Notes under the pieces: generated by a model
Databases searched by the model: none
Told to the model about the DNA's origin: nothing
The model's input: only the letters and a program-made list of their open reading frames with translations
NCBI GenBank assembly: GCA_001931875.2
Contig: MSJH02000698.1
Span: forward strand, 310,001-374,000
Length of the DNA: 64,000 bases
Reading direction: 5' to 3'
From: Byssochlamys sp. IMV 00236
Taxonomy: Eukaryota; Ascomycota; Eurotiomycetes; Eurotiales; Thermoascaceae
Shown here: one piece after another, positions 44,809 to 55,109 of the stretch
How positions within the stretch are numbered: the first letter of the stretch is position 1
Layout: each line of letters begins with the position of its first letter
Translations under genes and position numbers: made by a program

Positions 44809-46355
44809 TTACTCATCATCACTATCAGAGTCGACTCCAACGTCTGAAAGGCGTCTTCTCCGTTCTTCTTCCAGTTCTCGATACGTGCTCCAACTTAGAA
44901 GCAAGAATGCGATGATGATTAAGATGCAGCCAATGAAGGATGCCGCGGAGGGTGTCTTGCTGGTGCGGAGCCAGTCGGCTACACCGACAATGATGATGGT
45001 GAGGAGAGCGGCCACGGAGGATAGGACGGGTGATGTTAAAGATATAAGAACGAGGAAGGAACCGGAAAATGCTGCAATGGTTAGTTCAGTTGTGCTTCTT
45101 TTTTCTCTTTCCCGTCTGATTGGATGGTAATGCAACACTTACTAGCATTGGCGATAACGGAAATCAAGAGAACCCGAGCGACTTCGCCTGTAGGGAAACT
45201 GAACTTTTCGAATCCGAGAACATGCAGGATTGGCAGGGGAACCCAGAGCACGAGGAGAGTGAAAGCTCCGATAAGACTGCCAAAAGTGTTGGCAAAGATC
45301 ATACTCCGCCCTGCGCTGGTCCCCTCTGGCGGACATGCGTATCTTTTGTACAGCACCTCGTACAAACCATACAACACGCTTCCAATTCCAATGATAATGT
45401 TTCCCAGCGGCCTGTTTTGCTGCTGTCCAGCAGCACCGTCACCCTTCTCTGGACTGCTGTCCCCATAGGCGACCACAAGAACGCCAATGATGGCCACAAT
45501 GACCGAAAACACCTTGTCAAATCTAAATTTATCTCCCAATAGAGGGACGGAAAATGCATATGCGAAGAAGGCAGAACAGTTGTAAATGGCGGTCAGGTCG
45601 CTTGCAGTTGTCATGTTAACTGCTAAGTACCACGAACCCCCCGCAATAGTGAGCGCCGTCGTGACGAATGCAGTCGTTTTGAGCATATATGGTACCGGAG
45701 AGCGATGGTAATCGCGCTGCGTGAGATGCAGATCGGCCGACTCCACCATTTGAGCGGTCGTCCGGAGGAGATATACGTGGCGCCGCCAAAACGCTTCCCA
45801 AGAGAGCTGTCGTTTCTGGAGCCGCAGGATTAAAAGTTGGATTGGCCAGAGGACTACCCAGGAACCGTGGGTGATATAGCTAGTTGTCGTTTTAATAAGT
45901 ACTTGTTCTAGTATCCGGGATTCCGTGGGCGACGACAGGAAAACTTACAGCATGCAGTATGGATTGTTCCAGTGCAGCTCATTTGTGATATATGAAGCCG
46001 TCTCCGTCTGGACGGTGAAGCTAATCAGGCTCAAAAGTAAAAATCCCGAGGCATAGATGTATTTCTTGCGGGTCGCATTTTTAGCATCATAAACTGGGGT
46101 TCTACTTCTGAATGTTGTCCTCCTAGCAGCATGTCCTACTTCGTGACCATCCAGGGTAGGCATGAGGCTGGGTTGTCGGCCCCGACGGTCATCTTTGAGT
46201 AAAGGCTGGTGGTGGGAACGACCGCTTGCTGAGCGCTGGCTCGATGGGCGAGTTGCTGGCATCTCGTCGTCTGAAGCTGCAGATTCCCACACTATTGCGC
46301 GACCTTCTTCTTCCTCCTCCCTCCGCTCAGACGGCGATACGTTGTCTGAAGCCAC
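44809..46355 (-). CDS. SLC35F/Thi74-like membrane transporter (drug/metabolite transporter superfamily)
   Basis: Three exons on the minus strand: 46355-45949, 45879-45143, 45071-44809, 468 residues. A polar N-terminus of about 95 residues is followed by about ten hydrophobic helices: ASGFLLLSLISFTVQ, GSWVVLWPIQLLIL, YMLKTTAFVTTALTIAGGSWYLAV, a ATSDLTAIYN-like loop (TASDLTAIYNCSAFFAYAFS), VFSVIVAIIGVLVVAYG, LGNIIIGIGSVLYGLYEVLYKRY, IGAFTLLVLWVPLPIL, SGSFLVLISLTSPVLSSVAALL and SFIGCILIIIAFLLLSW. The tail is acidic. This layout matches the SLC35F5/yeast Thi74-YML018C branch of the EamA/DMT superfamily, found in vacuolar or mitochondrial membranes; the substrate is not known. Good frame continuity over both introns supports the model. 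The first in-frame ATG was used. Confidence 0.85.
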
Positions 46356-47972
46356 TTTCCTCCGAAACGGCGCACGTATGCCAGACGGAAATTGGGATTT
46401 AGTATATTGTTGTTTCTAAGTGCGGGCTCAAAGTCCTTCTAGGATCAAGGACTAAAGAGTTGCCGCTGATATAAGGTACCGGACCTCCTAATCCCTTTCA
46501 CGCTGACACCGATAATGTAGCAGTTTGGAGAAATATCATTTGGTGATTGTCGAAGGAAGGTAAAATCGTAACAAACAAGGAACGCTGTAGAATTCAATTT
46601 GTCGTTGTGAATCAATATGTGTATATACGATTCTCATGACGTTTGGTGTCGAGGCTGAGATGCTGCGGCCACGGTTGCAGGCCACGCGGACAATTCCACC
46701 TGCCTTACGCCGGGACAAGCCTTGGCAGGTGACGCGTACGGCCGATGATCAATCTGGAGGTCCAGCTCCAATATCCAGAACGAGCGAAGGGTGAACGGGG
46801 TAAGGTTGACGATGCTGCAAGTCGAGACTTGGAGAGTTGCGAAGTTGGGATTACGGACTTCGGTGCAGATAGACCTTCGTCCCGCTTGGATATCCGGGGA
46901 AGCACGTGACGCTTCTGGGGTAAGCCCAAGCAGAGAGTAAGGCCAATGCTTCATGTTTGTTGAAAAGAAGAGTTTTGAATAATCTGGCTATTTACTATCT
47001 CCAGGCCATTGGGCGAGTTTAGAATTATATAATAGCAGGCAGTACATAATAGGACACAGGTCCAGTTGAGAGCCAAGCCTTTCCGCTTACGAGAAGGATG
47101 GAGGAAATAGCCATAGTAATATCTGACTACCTCGGAGATGGATCACAGAACTACCTAGAGACATATCTTCCAGATCTGATCGATGATGCGGAGAGTTTAT
47201 AAGGCATCTGCGGAGTTAACAGCAGAGACGCTGGGACACCGTCGGCGAGGACATTACTTAAAGACTGACCAACTCGATGCATAAGGATCTAGTGAGGTTG
47301 GCCACTATCTTCCTTTCTTGGTTCGCCAGCAGTCTAGTCTGTCTTCTGCGCGTTGAATTGTGAACTCAAGTTCTTTTTGAAGTTTTACAGAGTGCTGCTT
47401 CCGAATCCACGGACGTTCACTTTCTTCGTCCACGAGTAGCACGGTTACTAGAGGCAATGCCTGCTATCAGATCAGAGAATTGTCGTTCAGTCCATCTACC
47501 TAGATAAGGGCCGACCATATTTACCTGGTCTTAGCTCCTTCGTTTCTGATGTAATGCCGTGTTGCGTACAGTGTCATTAACGATTAGAGCAATCACCCGT
47601 GCGGAGACGGGTGAACGTTATCAACGAGGTGGGAATCGAGGCCAGTAAGTATGCGCCAATAACGGATTAGGATGCGTAGAATTTGGGGTTGCTTGTTGAG
47701 GAAATCAACAATAACTTCAAGAATATTATGCGACAAGTTTCCTTTGTAAAGGTTCCTATGAGTTGAGTCCCTTATACAGTACTGGTCGCGGTTAAAGACG
47801 CCGCTTATCTTGATACCGGCACAGAGTGCCGATTGACGTCCATAAGGTATTACAGGTATTATTACCCCGCCGAACCCCGCCGTCGCCGATTCCAAAGCGG
47901 TATGAAACACAGCCATCTCTTCCCCTCTAAACATAGGTGCTTGGACACTGAAAAGTCAATATATCTATCAAA
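46356..47972. other. Divergent intergenic region
   Basis: 1.6 kb between divergent genes. The frames at 46634-46954 and 47593-47934 (-) have no domain content. I see nothing else I can support. Confidence 0.45.
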
Positions 47973-49104
47973 ATGCTTATCACGCAGCAATTGAAGCCCC
48001 GGGTGATCCTCGGGTTGATGACCTTTGGGCCTGACGAGTCCACTGGCGCCCGTGTCACCAACTTTGACGACTTCACCAAGTGTCTCGACTACTTCCAGCA
48101 GCAGGGATACAATGAGATTGATACAGCTCGGGTATACGTTGGCGGCAAGCAGGAAGCCTGGACACGCGAGGCGAAGTGGAAAGAGCGTGGATTGACCTTG
48201 GCGACGAAGTGGTACCCCAGGACTCCTGGTGATCACAAGCCCGATGTTGTCCGCACCCAGCTCGAGACGTCTCTGAAGGAGCTGGGAACAGACACTGTTG
48301 ACATCTTCTACTTGCACGCGGCCGACCGATCTGTGCCCTTCTCAGAGACCCTAGAGGCCGTCAATCAGCTGCACAAGGAGGGAAAGTTCGTGCAGCTTGG
48401 TCTGAGCAACTTCACTGCATTCGAAGTCGCAGAGATTGTGACCATGTGCAACGAGAGAGGATGGGTCCGTCCGACGATCTACCAGGGAATGTACAATGCC
48501 ATTAGTAAGTTCTCACCCCCTGTAGTTATTCTACCATTTGGTACCAATACCTAGTTCGTGACCACTGACTGACTTATCTACAGCACGATCTATTGAAACT
48601 GAACTCATCCACGCTTGCCGACGCTACGGTATGGACATTGTCGTCTACAACCCCCTGGCTGGTGGTTTGTTCTCTGGAAAGATCAAGTCGAAGGACTTGG
48701 TTCCCCAAGATGGCAGATACAGTGACAAGGCGAAGTCCGGAGAGATGTATCGCAAGCGTTACTTCAAGGATGCCACTTTCGAGGCATTGAAGACGATCGA
48801 GCCCGTGGTTGAAAAGCACGGTCTGACGATGCTGGAGACGGCCCTGCGCTGGCTGCGCCACCACTCGGCTCTGAACATCAAGGATGGAGGTCGCGACGGT
48901 ATTATCATCGGTGTTAGCAGCCTTTCCCAGCTGGAGAGCAACTTGCGGGATCTGGAGAAGGGACCACTTCCTGAAGAAGTTGTGGAAGCTTTGGACCAGG
49001 CTTGGCTGATCACGAAGCCGACCACGGCGAACTACTGGCACTTGGATCTGAAGTACACTTACAACACGCAGGAGGCTCTGTTCAAGCCGAAGGCCAAGGT
49101 TTAA
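47973..49104 (+). CDS. Aldo-keto reductase, aflatoxin B1 aldehyde reductase (AKR7) type
   Basis: Two exons, 47973-48504 and 48584-49104, 350 residues. NADPH-dependent reductase of reactive aldehydes and ketones in the cytosol. Seen: VILGLMTFGPDE at the N-terminus, catalytic Asp and Tyr in YNEIDTARVYVGGKQE, ATKWYPR with the Lys, FYLHAADRSVPFSETL (His), GLSNFTAFEVAEI, QGMYNAITRSIETELIHACRRYGM across the intron, YNPLAGGLFSGK, and the NADPH phosphate region GIIIGVSSLSQLESNL. The pattern LHAADR and AGGLFSGK marks the AKR7/AFAR group, usually assigned to aldehyde detoxification. The catalytic tetrad is complete. Length matches the family (330-360). Confidence 0.92.
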
Positions 49105-49429
49105 TGGTCTGGGTATCTTTAATCTAGCGAAATTTTATTTTCTTTCTCCTCTTGTATTCTATGAATTCCCATCGCCCTTCTCTGTAGCAACCCCCTCTAA
49201 TGAGTTCAGCGGTAATAACAGGCTATGAGTGGAAGTCATAAGCTAAAGAATGAAAGGCTCGACCATCAAAATGGAATGAAAATGCAAATTGGTGTATAGA
49301 TGGCTACATAATACGCCATGCATAACTATATACCTATCGTCAGGTACGCCCGCTTGATGCTAGGGAGAAAAAAACAAAGTCGTATCAAACTGTACAACTG
49401 TGGGTGAACCTATTCCCCTTATGTTCCAG
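49105..49429. other. Convergent intergenic region
   Basis: 325 bases between two 3' ends; no gene seen. Confidence 0.5.
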
Positions 49430-50492
49430 TTATGACTCTATCGCCCCGGGTGCTATCGCTAGAATAACCACCAAGCTGGCTATAATCAAGGCCGCGGTGA
49501 TAAAAGAGAGCAGCGCGACACTGCCCCTGCTTGCTGGGAACTTGCCCCGGACTATCCAATATTGGCTTTCAAAGTAGCGATGGAAGCCTAGGAGGAGGAT
49601 CACGATTGAAATGGCAATAAAAGTTGCACCCAGCGGCTTTCCGACGTTCCGTAGGCGAGAGCTCTGATCGGTGGTTGATACATCACTTGAAGTGCCGTAG
49701 TATGGGGGCGACATTAATTGAGTCAGGATAGAGGGATAGTCTTTTGTCGTCGAGCTGTGGCCGCTTGACACGGAACTGTTCAGACGAAACAGCTGAGTGA
49801 TCGCAATACCGATGGAAGCGAATGCGAGAGACGTCCGGAGCCAGGCAAGGAATGTCCGCTCTGTACGTGTTTATTCATAGTCAGTAGCTGCACTTCAGTC
49901 ACTAATTATGGGAGAATATTGTCCAAGAATCCGAAGGCAAGCTTAGGTATTTGAACGATGACTTCTCTCACTTTCACAGCTCTTTCCCTCTGAACATACC
50001 TAGAGCAAGATGATCCCTCGCAACACTGCCCTTGTTATCCAACTCGAGACTACCGTATTTTTCTGCTATACGCTTGTACCACAATGCACCACCACGCTCT
50101 TTTCCAGGCTCTTCTTGTGTAGTGCTTGTGTCATCCGCCCTGTCTGTGTCCGATCCACTCTTGCTTGTCCGTTGCGCATCTCGAGAGTGAGCCTGTCCTA
50201 CCTCGCCGTTCCTTGAGGTCTGTGTAGTGTCGTAATTGCGCTCGTCCCTCCACTCATGGTGGATTATCGGTGTCACTTCATCGTGAGAGGGTTGCTGGTC
50301 TCGGTTTGAGGATGACATGGACCGTGATGGCATCTGGAACCGAACGGTGCTGGTCGATGATTGAGTGCGACTCAACTTATGTTCGTTTGCAGTCGACGAG
50401 GGTCCTGGATGTGAGGGGCCAGAAGCTCCAGTATCCCCGGGAGAAACATTGTCGCGGTCTATGCCAGGCGAACTTGCTTCAAAGAGGTTCAT
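49430..50492 (-). CDS. DUF202-domain membrane protein
   Basis: Two exons on the minus strand, 50492-50000 and 49860-49430, 307 residues. The first 150 residues are polar and disordered (Ser/Thr/Asp-rich, with [15 protein letters not shown]). Then [48 protein letters not shown] spans the intron: this is the DUF202 signature, with the first membrane helix. Two further helices follow, [17 protein letters not shown] and [23 protein letters not shown], giving three in all. DUF202 proteins occur from bacteria (YidH) to fungi, where VTC-complex subunits such as Vtc1 share the fold; this protein lacks the SPX and polyphosphate polymerase domains, so a vacuolar role is only a guess. It is divergent from the PP2A activator gene. 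Confidence 0.83.
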
Positions 50493-51047
50493 GATGGCGT
50501 GCTGGGTGGCTTGCAGTTTAGTCCTACACTCTCTTGTTCCTCGGTCCGCTGCCCCAGTAATAACAACAATGACCGTCGAGCTAATCGTGCTGAATAGTCA
50601 ACTTTTGCAATTCCAACGATTGTTTTTGGGTCTGAAGCTGCCTAGATATTCTGTGTCTTTGGAGCAGTTCCTAGCAACACAGCGTATAAACAGATCGTAG
50701 TTAATGGTCAGCCTCAATGTCTGTCGTGAAGATCATGTGCCCTCGAACAGAAGATGAGGATTGGCCAATAAAGTAGCTGAGATCTGCACTGCGCGGATGC
50801 TTATAAGCTAAGCCAAAATTAGCAGAGCTGAGAATGACCGCTTATCTGTTAATGGTAGGCGGTGATGGATGCGCCTCTCTCCGCCATCAGTTCTGCCGCT
50901 CCCCACTCGATGTCATCCGTGCCACCTCTTAACTAACATCAACCCACTTCGATTAGGATCGCATAAGCAGACCACTATCTATCAGAACACCAACTATCCG
51001 ACTGGCATGATATTCCTCTTTTAACGTCTCATCATTTTTTTCTGAAA
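50493..51047. promoter_or_regulatory. Divergent promoter region between DUF202 gene and rrd2
   Basis: 555 bases between two start codons on opposite strands, so both promoters lie here. No distinctive operator was recognised. Confidence 0.5.
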
Positions 51048-52307
51048 ATGTCTCCTGGACCTGCTCCCCAGCCGGCAGCCAGCATCGAACTTTCGAAGAA
51101 ACTCTCTGGACTACGAACGGAGCGCAAGAACCGTCGTGTCGGAGGACAGGAACCAGCGCCAGTGACGCCTCCTTTGCCTGACCCGATCGACTTATCACTG
51201 CACAGCTTCAGTACTCCTACGCGTCGCATCCTTTCTCCCAAAGACCATGAGATATTCCTTTCTTCTCCAACTTACAAGCTAGTTCAAGCGTTTATTTTCG
51301 GACTTTCAGACACGGTACGCGGGCGTGCTGTGACGGACATCAAGGACAAGGATCCATCATCTGGAATCAAGCAAATTTTGTCAATCGTGCATAATATCAA
51401 ATCACTCCTCGACAAGAACCCTTCGATCGACCAAGGCGGGTCGAGATTCGGTAACCCGGCGTTCCGTTCGTTGTTCGATGATGTAGTTGCCCAAAGTCCG
51501 GCATGGCATCGAGATATACTTGGCATCAAAGACAGTGCTGCGGTGGATGAGATATCGACTTATCTGATCCATTCTCTAGGGTCGCGGGACCGAATTGATT
51601 ATGGCTCAGGCCATGAGTTGAATTTTATGATGTGGCTCCTCTGTCTGTATCAGATAAGGGTGGTCACTCGGGAAGACTTCCAGATGATTGTTTTCCGTGT
51701 ATATGTGGACTACATGCATCTCATGCGCGAAGTTCAGTCAACATACTATCTTGAACCTGCTGGTTCCCACGGTGTTTGGGGTTTGGATGACTACCACTTC
51801 TTGCCGTTCCTCTTCGGAGCTGCTCAGCTTGTGGACCACCCTTACATCACGCCACTTGCAATCCATAACCAAGCCATCCTAGACGAGGAAGGCGATAAGT
51901 ACATCTACCTTAACCAGGTGCGATGGGTGGACAGTGTCAAGACTGTCAAGGGTCTGCGATGGCATAGCCCCATGTTGGATGATATCTCAGGTGCCAAGAA
52001 CTGGCTTAAGATCGAGAGTGGAATGAAGAAGATGTTCGTCAAGGAAGTTCTTGGAAAGCTGCCTATCATGCAGCATTTCCTTTTTGGCAGTCTTATCCCG
52101 GCCGCACCAGGAATGGGAGAACGAGCAGAAGGCGAGGAGGTGGACCAGTCAACTATTGATGAGCACGGACATTCACATGCAGGTCATGATCATAGTGATT
52201 GGTTTGGTGACTGCTGTGGTATTAAGGTCCCAAGTACTATCGCTGCAGGCGCCGAGATGCGGAAACGCATGGGTGGCTCTGGACTGCGACCGATCCCTTT
52301 CGATTAG
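51048..52307 (+). CDS. rrd2: PP2A phosphatase activator (PTPA/Rrd family peptidyl-prolyl isomerase)
   Basis: Intronless frame, 419 residues. PTPA proteins are prolyl isomerases that activate the PP2A catalytic subunit and help its holoenzyme assembly. Family landmarks: a helical segment [55 protein letters not shown], a WLLCLYQI segment, [23 protein letters not shown], the HPYITP loop, and [37 protein letters not shown]. Between residue 375 and the end is a His/Asp/Gly-rich tail ([14 protein letters not shown]) that resembles a metal-binding stretch, then a [10 protein letters not shown] segment. The length and this tail fit the fungal Rrd2 type better than Rrd1, whose fungal forms are longer; this subgroup choice is less sure than the family. 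Confidence 0.92.
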   Translation: MSPGPAPQPAASIELSKKLSGLRTERKNRRVGGQEPAPVTPPLPDPIDLSLHSFSTPTRRILSPKDHEIFLSSPTYKLVQAFIFGLSDTVRGRAVTDIKDKDPSSGIKQILSIVHNIKSLLDKNPSIDQGGSRFGNPAFRSLFDDVVAQSPAWHRDILGIKDSAAVDEISTYLIHSLGSRDRIDYGSGHELNFMMWLLCLYQIRVVTREDFQMIVFRVYVDYMHLMREVQSTYYLEPAGSHGVWGLDDYHFLPFLFGAAQLVDHPYITPLAIHNQAILDEEGDKYIYLNQVRWVDSVKTVKGLRWHSPMLDDISGAKNWLKIESGMKKMFVKEVLGKLPIMQHFLFGSLIPAAPGMGERAEGEEVDQSTIDEHGHSHAGHDHSDWFGDCCGIKVPSTIAAGAEMRKRMGGSGLRPIPFD

Positions 52308-52868
52308 ATTGGATTACTTCCACTTCGAAACTCCCTTCTATCTGAGGCATAAGCAATGACTTGCGTGGGCGGCGTCCGGTCTTTACAGTGCAGTGTTAGT
52401 AAACTTCAAATTATAGATGTTTTGATCAAGCAATATCAATCCTTATGTTGCTCGATTCGCCATAATCCTTTAGACATCTTCCAGCAACCCACTATATAAT
52501 AAAATACACAGACAAACTACTCTAATTAGGCATCAGTCTCTATGCTTTCCTTTATATACATCGTCGTATCCAAAGATGCAATCGCATACGCACGGCCCTT
52601 TCAGTGCGCGCTCCGCACGCTGATTGGCTGATCGTCGATCTCGCAACGTCTCGCCTCCGACGGCGGCAAATCGCCTGGCGAGGCTTCTCTCCAATTCCAT
52701 ATGCAACACCAGGGACTCGCTCCCTCCCTTCAATACAAAAAACAGATTTCCGACATGTCTCTCTAAATATAATACCTTGCTACAGAAAAGCAGACCATAC
52801 AAAGAAGAGAAACCACACCCCCCTTTTTCCCCTAAAGAAGAACCTGCAAAGCCAGGAGCTCTCTATCA
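52308..52868. other. Intergenic region upstream of FAM32A-like gene
   Basis: No gene seen. The 120 bases before the ATG are A/C-rich, as in a fungal 5' leader. Confidence 0.45.
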
Positions 52869-53874
52869 ATGGCCCCGGGCGACGAATACTCCGCCGTCAG
52901 CGGGGCCGGGAAACTCAAGCTGAAAGGCTTGAAGGTAAAAGGCGGCCGGGTGGAGAAGAAGAAGAAAAAGAAAGAGAAGAAAGAACATGCAGAGACGTCG
53001 CGAGAAGCGTCCGCTGTAGCGGAGAGTCAGCAGGATAGTGGTGAAGCTTCCGCTGCAGGGACTGCGGAACAGGAAGGTGGTGATGTTCCGATTATTGAGA
53101 AGACAGAGGCAGAGAAGAAGTATGAGGAGATGAGAAGGAAAAGGGTACGTTTTTTTTTTTTTTAATACTTCGATTTGTTAGGATCTCTTTTTTATTTCTC
53201 CGTTGTTGGATTTTTTGTTCCTTGTCAGGGTTTGAACCTCTATTTCCCGGAAAGGACTTGCGCATATAAATCGAAGTCCCAAGAAAGAAAAAAAAAGCAA
53301 TGATAATAATAGTCACTGTGTTGCTCCCTTTTTCGATACTTCCCTCCTGTTATAGCCAGATCACATGCTAACCAGGATATCTACAGCTCAACGACCGCCT
53401 AAAGCGAGAAGGAGTCAAGACGCACAAGGAGCGCGTCGAGGAGCTCAACAAGTACCTGAGCACTCTAAGTGAGCACCATGACATGTACGCTTCCCCTCCT
53501 CCTCTCATCTTACTTACTTACTTCCCCTTTATGCCCCTTGTTCTGTTCTGTTCTGTTCTTCATTGGGATCCCGTCCACAAGTCTGCTGGTCGGTTTTCTG
53601 GAAGTATCATTGATATCATGATTATCATTGGGATATCCATGGAAATTTCACACCATGCATGCATTTCTTTGCTTATATGAATATACAAATAATCCTCCAT
53701 GGATGGATATCCCTCTCTCCCCCCGTTACTGTTTCGACAGTTATGGTCGTGGTAGCGAGGAGAGAAAGATGAAGAACAGAAACACCTCCTCTCCTCTATC
53801 CTCCCCATATTTATTACTCTATTCTCAAATACTAACACGTCCTCAATTCCAGGCCGAAGATTGGACCCGGATAA
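52869..53874 (+). CDS. FAM32A-like protein (DUF1754)
   Basis: Three exons: 52869-53144, 53387-53484, 53853-53874, 131 residues. The N-terminus has GKLKLKGLKVKG followed by a Lys-rich stretch (EKKKKKKEKKEH), then an acidic spacer and the conserved C-terminal helix [54 protein letters not shown]. This is the fungal form of FAM32A, a small nuclear protein found with spliceosomes in animals (its tail reaches the active site of the human C* complex). Intron 2 is 368 bp, much longer than others in the window, and the last exon encodes only seven residues plus stop. The last exon is required to complete the conserved [10 protein letters not shown] tail, which supports the model. Confidence 0.88.
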
Positions 53875-54890
53875 CACCGAACGATGCCCTCTCTATCACA
53901 CTTTGATATGCAATTTCTTTTCAAGTGCACTTTTTCGAATATCGTATCGTTGGAGGTACGCGGATGCGAATGGGCTCAAGTTTCTTCTTGCTTATGTCGG
54001 TGGCTGAAAGTTCTGACGACTCGTGACGGATGCGTGCCTGCTGTTCCGGAGCCGCGGTGACGTCTGCCGTGCGGGTTCCCAGGGTAAAATTTCCGGGTTG
54101 CTGAAAAAAAACTACGTTCGGACGAGGCCGCTTGTTTTGTCATCGATCAGAACTTTTTTCTTTTACTTTTTTTTCACTCTATTCCTTGCTAGGTAATGCA
54201 TATTCTCCATCTACGTGGCAATTGCGCAAACGCCTCGACCCTTCGACTGCTCGAATCATGTGCTACTCAAGCTACCAAACCGAATAAGGTCACGTGACAA
54301 TATCACAGTACCTCACTACTCATCCTCTACCAGTATCACAGTATAGATGCCAAGGGAAATTAGTAGAACAGAAATGATATGTAAACGACCAAATATGGCG
54401 ATCTATTGGTATGATAATGCACATCGACAACTAAATGTTCCATAGGTAGTAGTCCAATCACATCCAAAACGGTCCAGTTCCCTATATCCAAATGGCTGTG
54501 TCGCCCGCTAGGAAAGCAAGAATCGCAGCAGACACCCGAAATCCAAAGCAGCCCCGTCTATCGAACAATGCCGCAGGTATGCGTGGTGCTCCCATAGTCC
54601 AAATAGCCGTTCAGGCAGCGGTCGCAAGTGAGAAAGACGGGATCGTCCGTAGAATCGACCCCAGCAGTTGATGCAAAATATCTCTGAGAATCCCTCCTAA
54701 TAACGCCTTGCATATGAAAATGGGAAATTTCCCGTCAATAATACCCCAACATGCCCGTGAGAAAAAGAACCACCCCGACGTAGGAGGCATAAAGCACCCG
54801 GCTAATCCGACGTTCCTCCGTGGTCCAAAACCAACATCATGACAAAACGAAATGGGCCCGTCGCCAGCCAGTGCCGAACGGGGCAGACAC
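53875..54890. other. Convergent intergenic region
   Basis: About 1 kb between two converging genes. No supportable gene. A CACGTGAC word sits near 54290-54297. Confidence 0.45.
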
Positions 54891-55109
54891 TTATACGCCC
54901 TTGATGACCGTCGTGCGTTCGCTGTTCAGCTTATCGGCATTTCGGGCGTGGGATTCCCGTTTGCAGTCTTCTAGACCGCTGCAGAGATGAGATTCCAACA
55001 TCCGGTGCTTCTGGCAGAAGTGGCCATTGCAGAAGCCGCAGTCTCCGATGATGCGCTGAGCGGGCTCCTTGCAGTCCTTGAAGTTGCAACGAGGCTTGCG
55101 AGGCGCCAT
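54891..55109 (-). CDS. Small AN1-type zinc finger protein
   Basis: 72 residues, single exon. Nearly the whole protein is one AN1 finger: CNFKDC, then CGFC, CNGHFC with CQKH, and a final H-x-C in ESHLC. The ligand spacing C-x4-C-x10-C-x2-C-x4-C-x2-H-x5-H-x-C fits the AN1 class. AN1 fingers occur in ubiquitin/proteasome stress proteins; short stand-alone forms are known in fungi and their role is uncertain. A basic MAPRKPR N-terminus precedes it. It ends with a charged ARNADKLNSERTTVIKGV tail. The same-strand upstream region is a long leader without another clear exon. Confidence 0.85.
   Translation of the reverse strand: MAPRKPRCNFKDCKEPAQRIIGDCGFCNGHFCQKHRMLESHLCSGLEDCKRESHARNADKLNSERTTVIKGV

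Noticed and set aside
44557..44840. Minus-strand frames with undefined residues and Phe-rich runs
   Set aside because: Products of the N gap and flanking A/T homopolymer.
45120..45542. 140-residue plus-strand frame
   Set aside because: Antisense to exon 2 of the SLC35F-like transporter.
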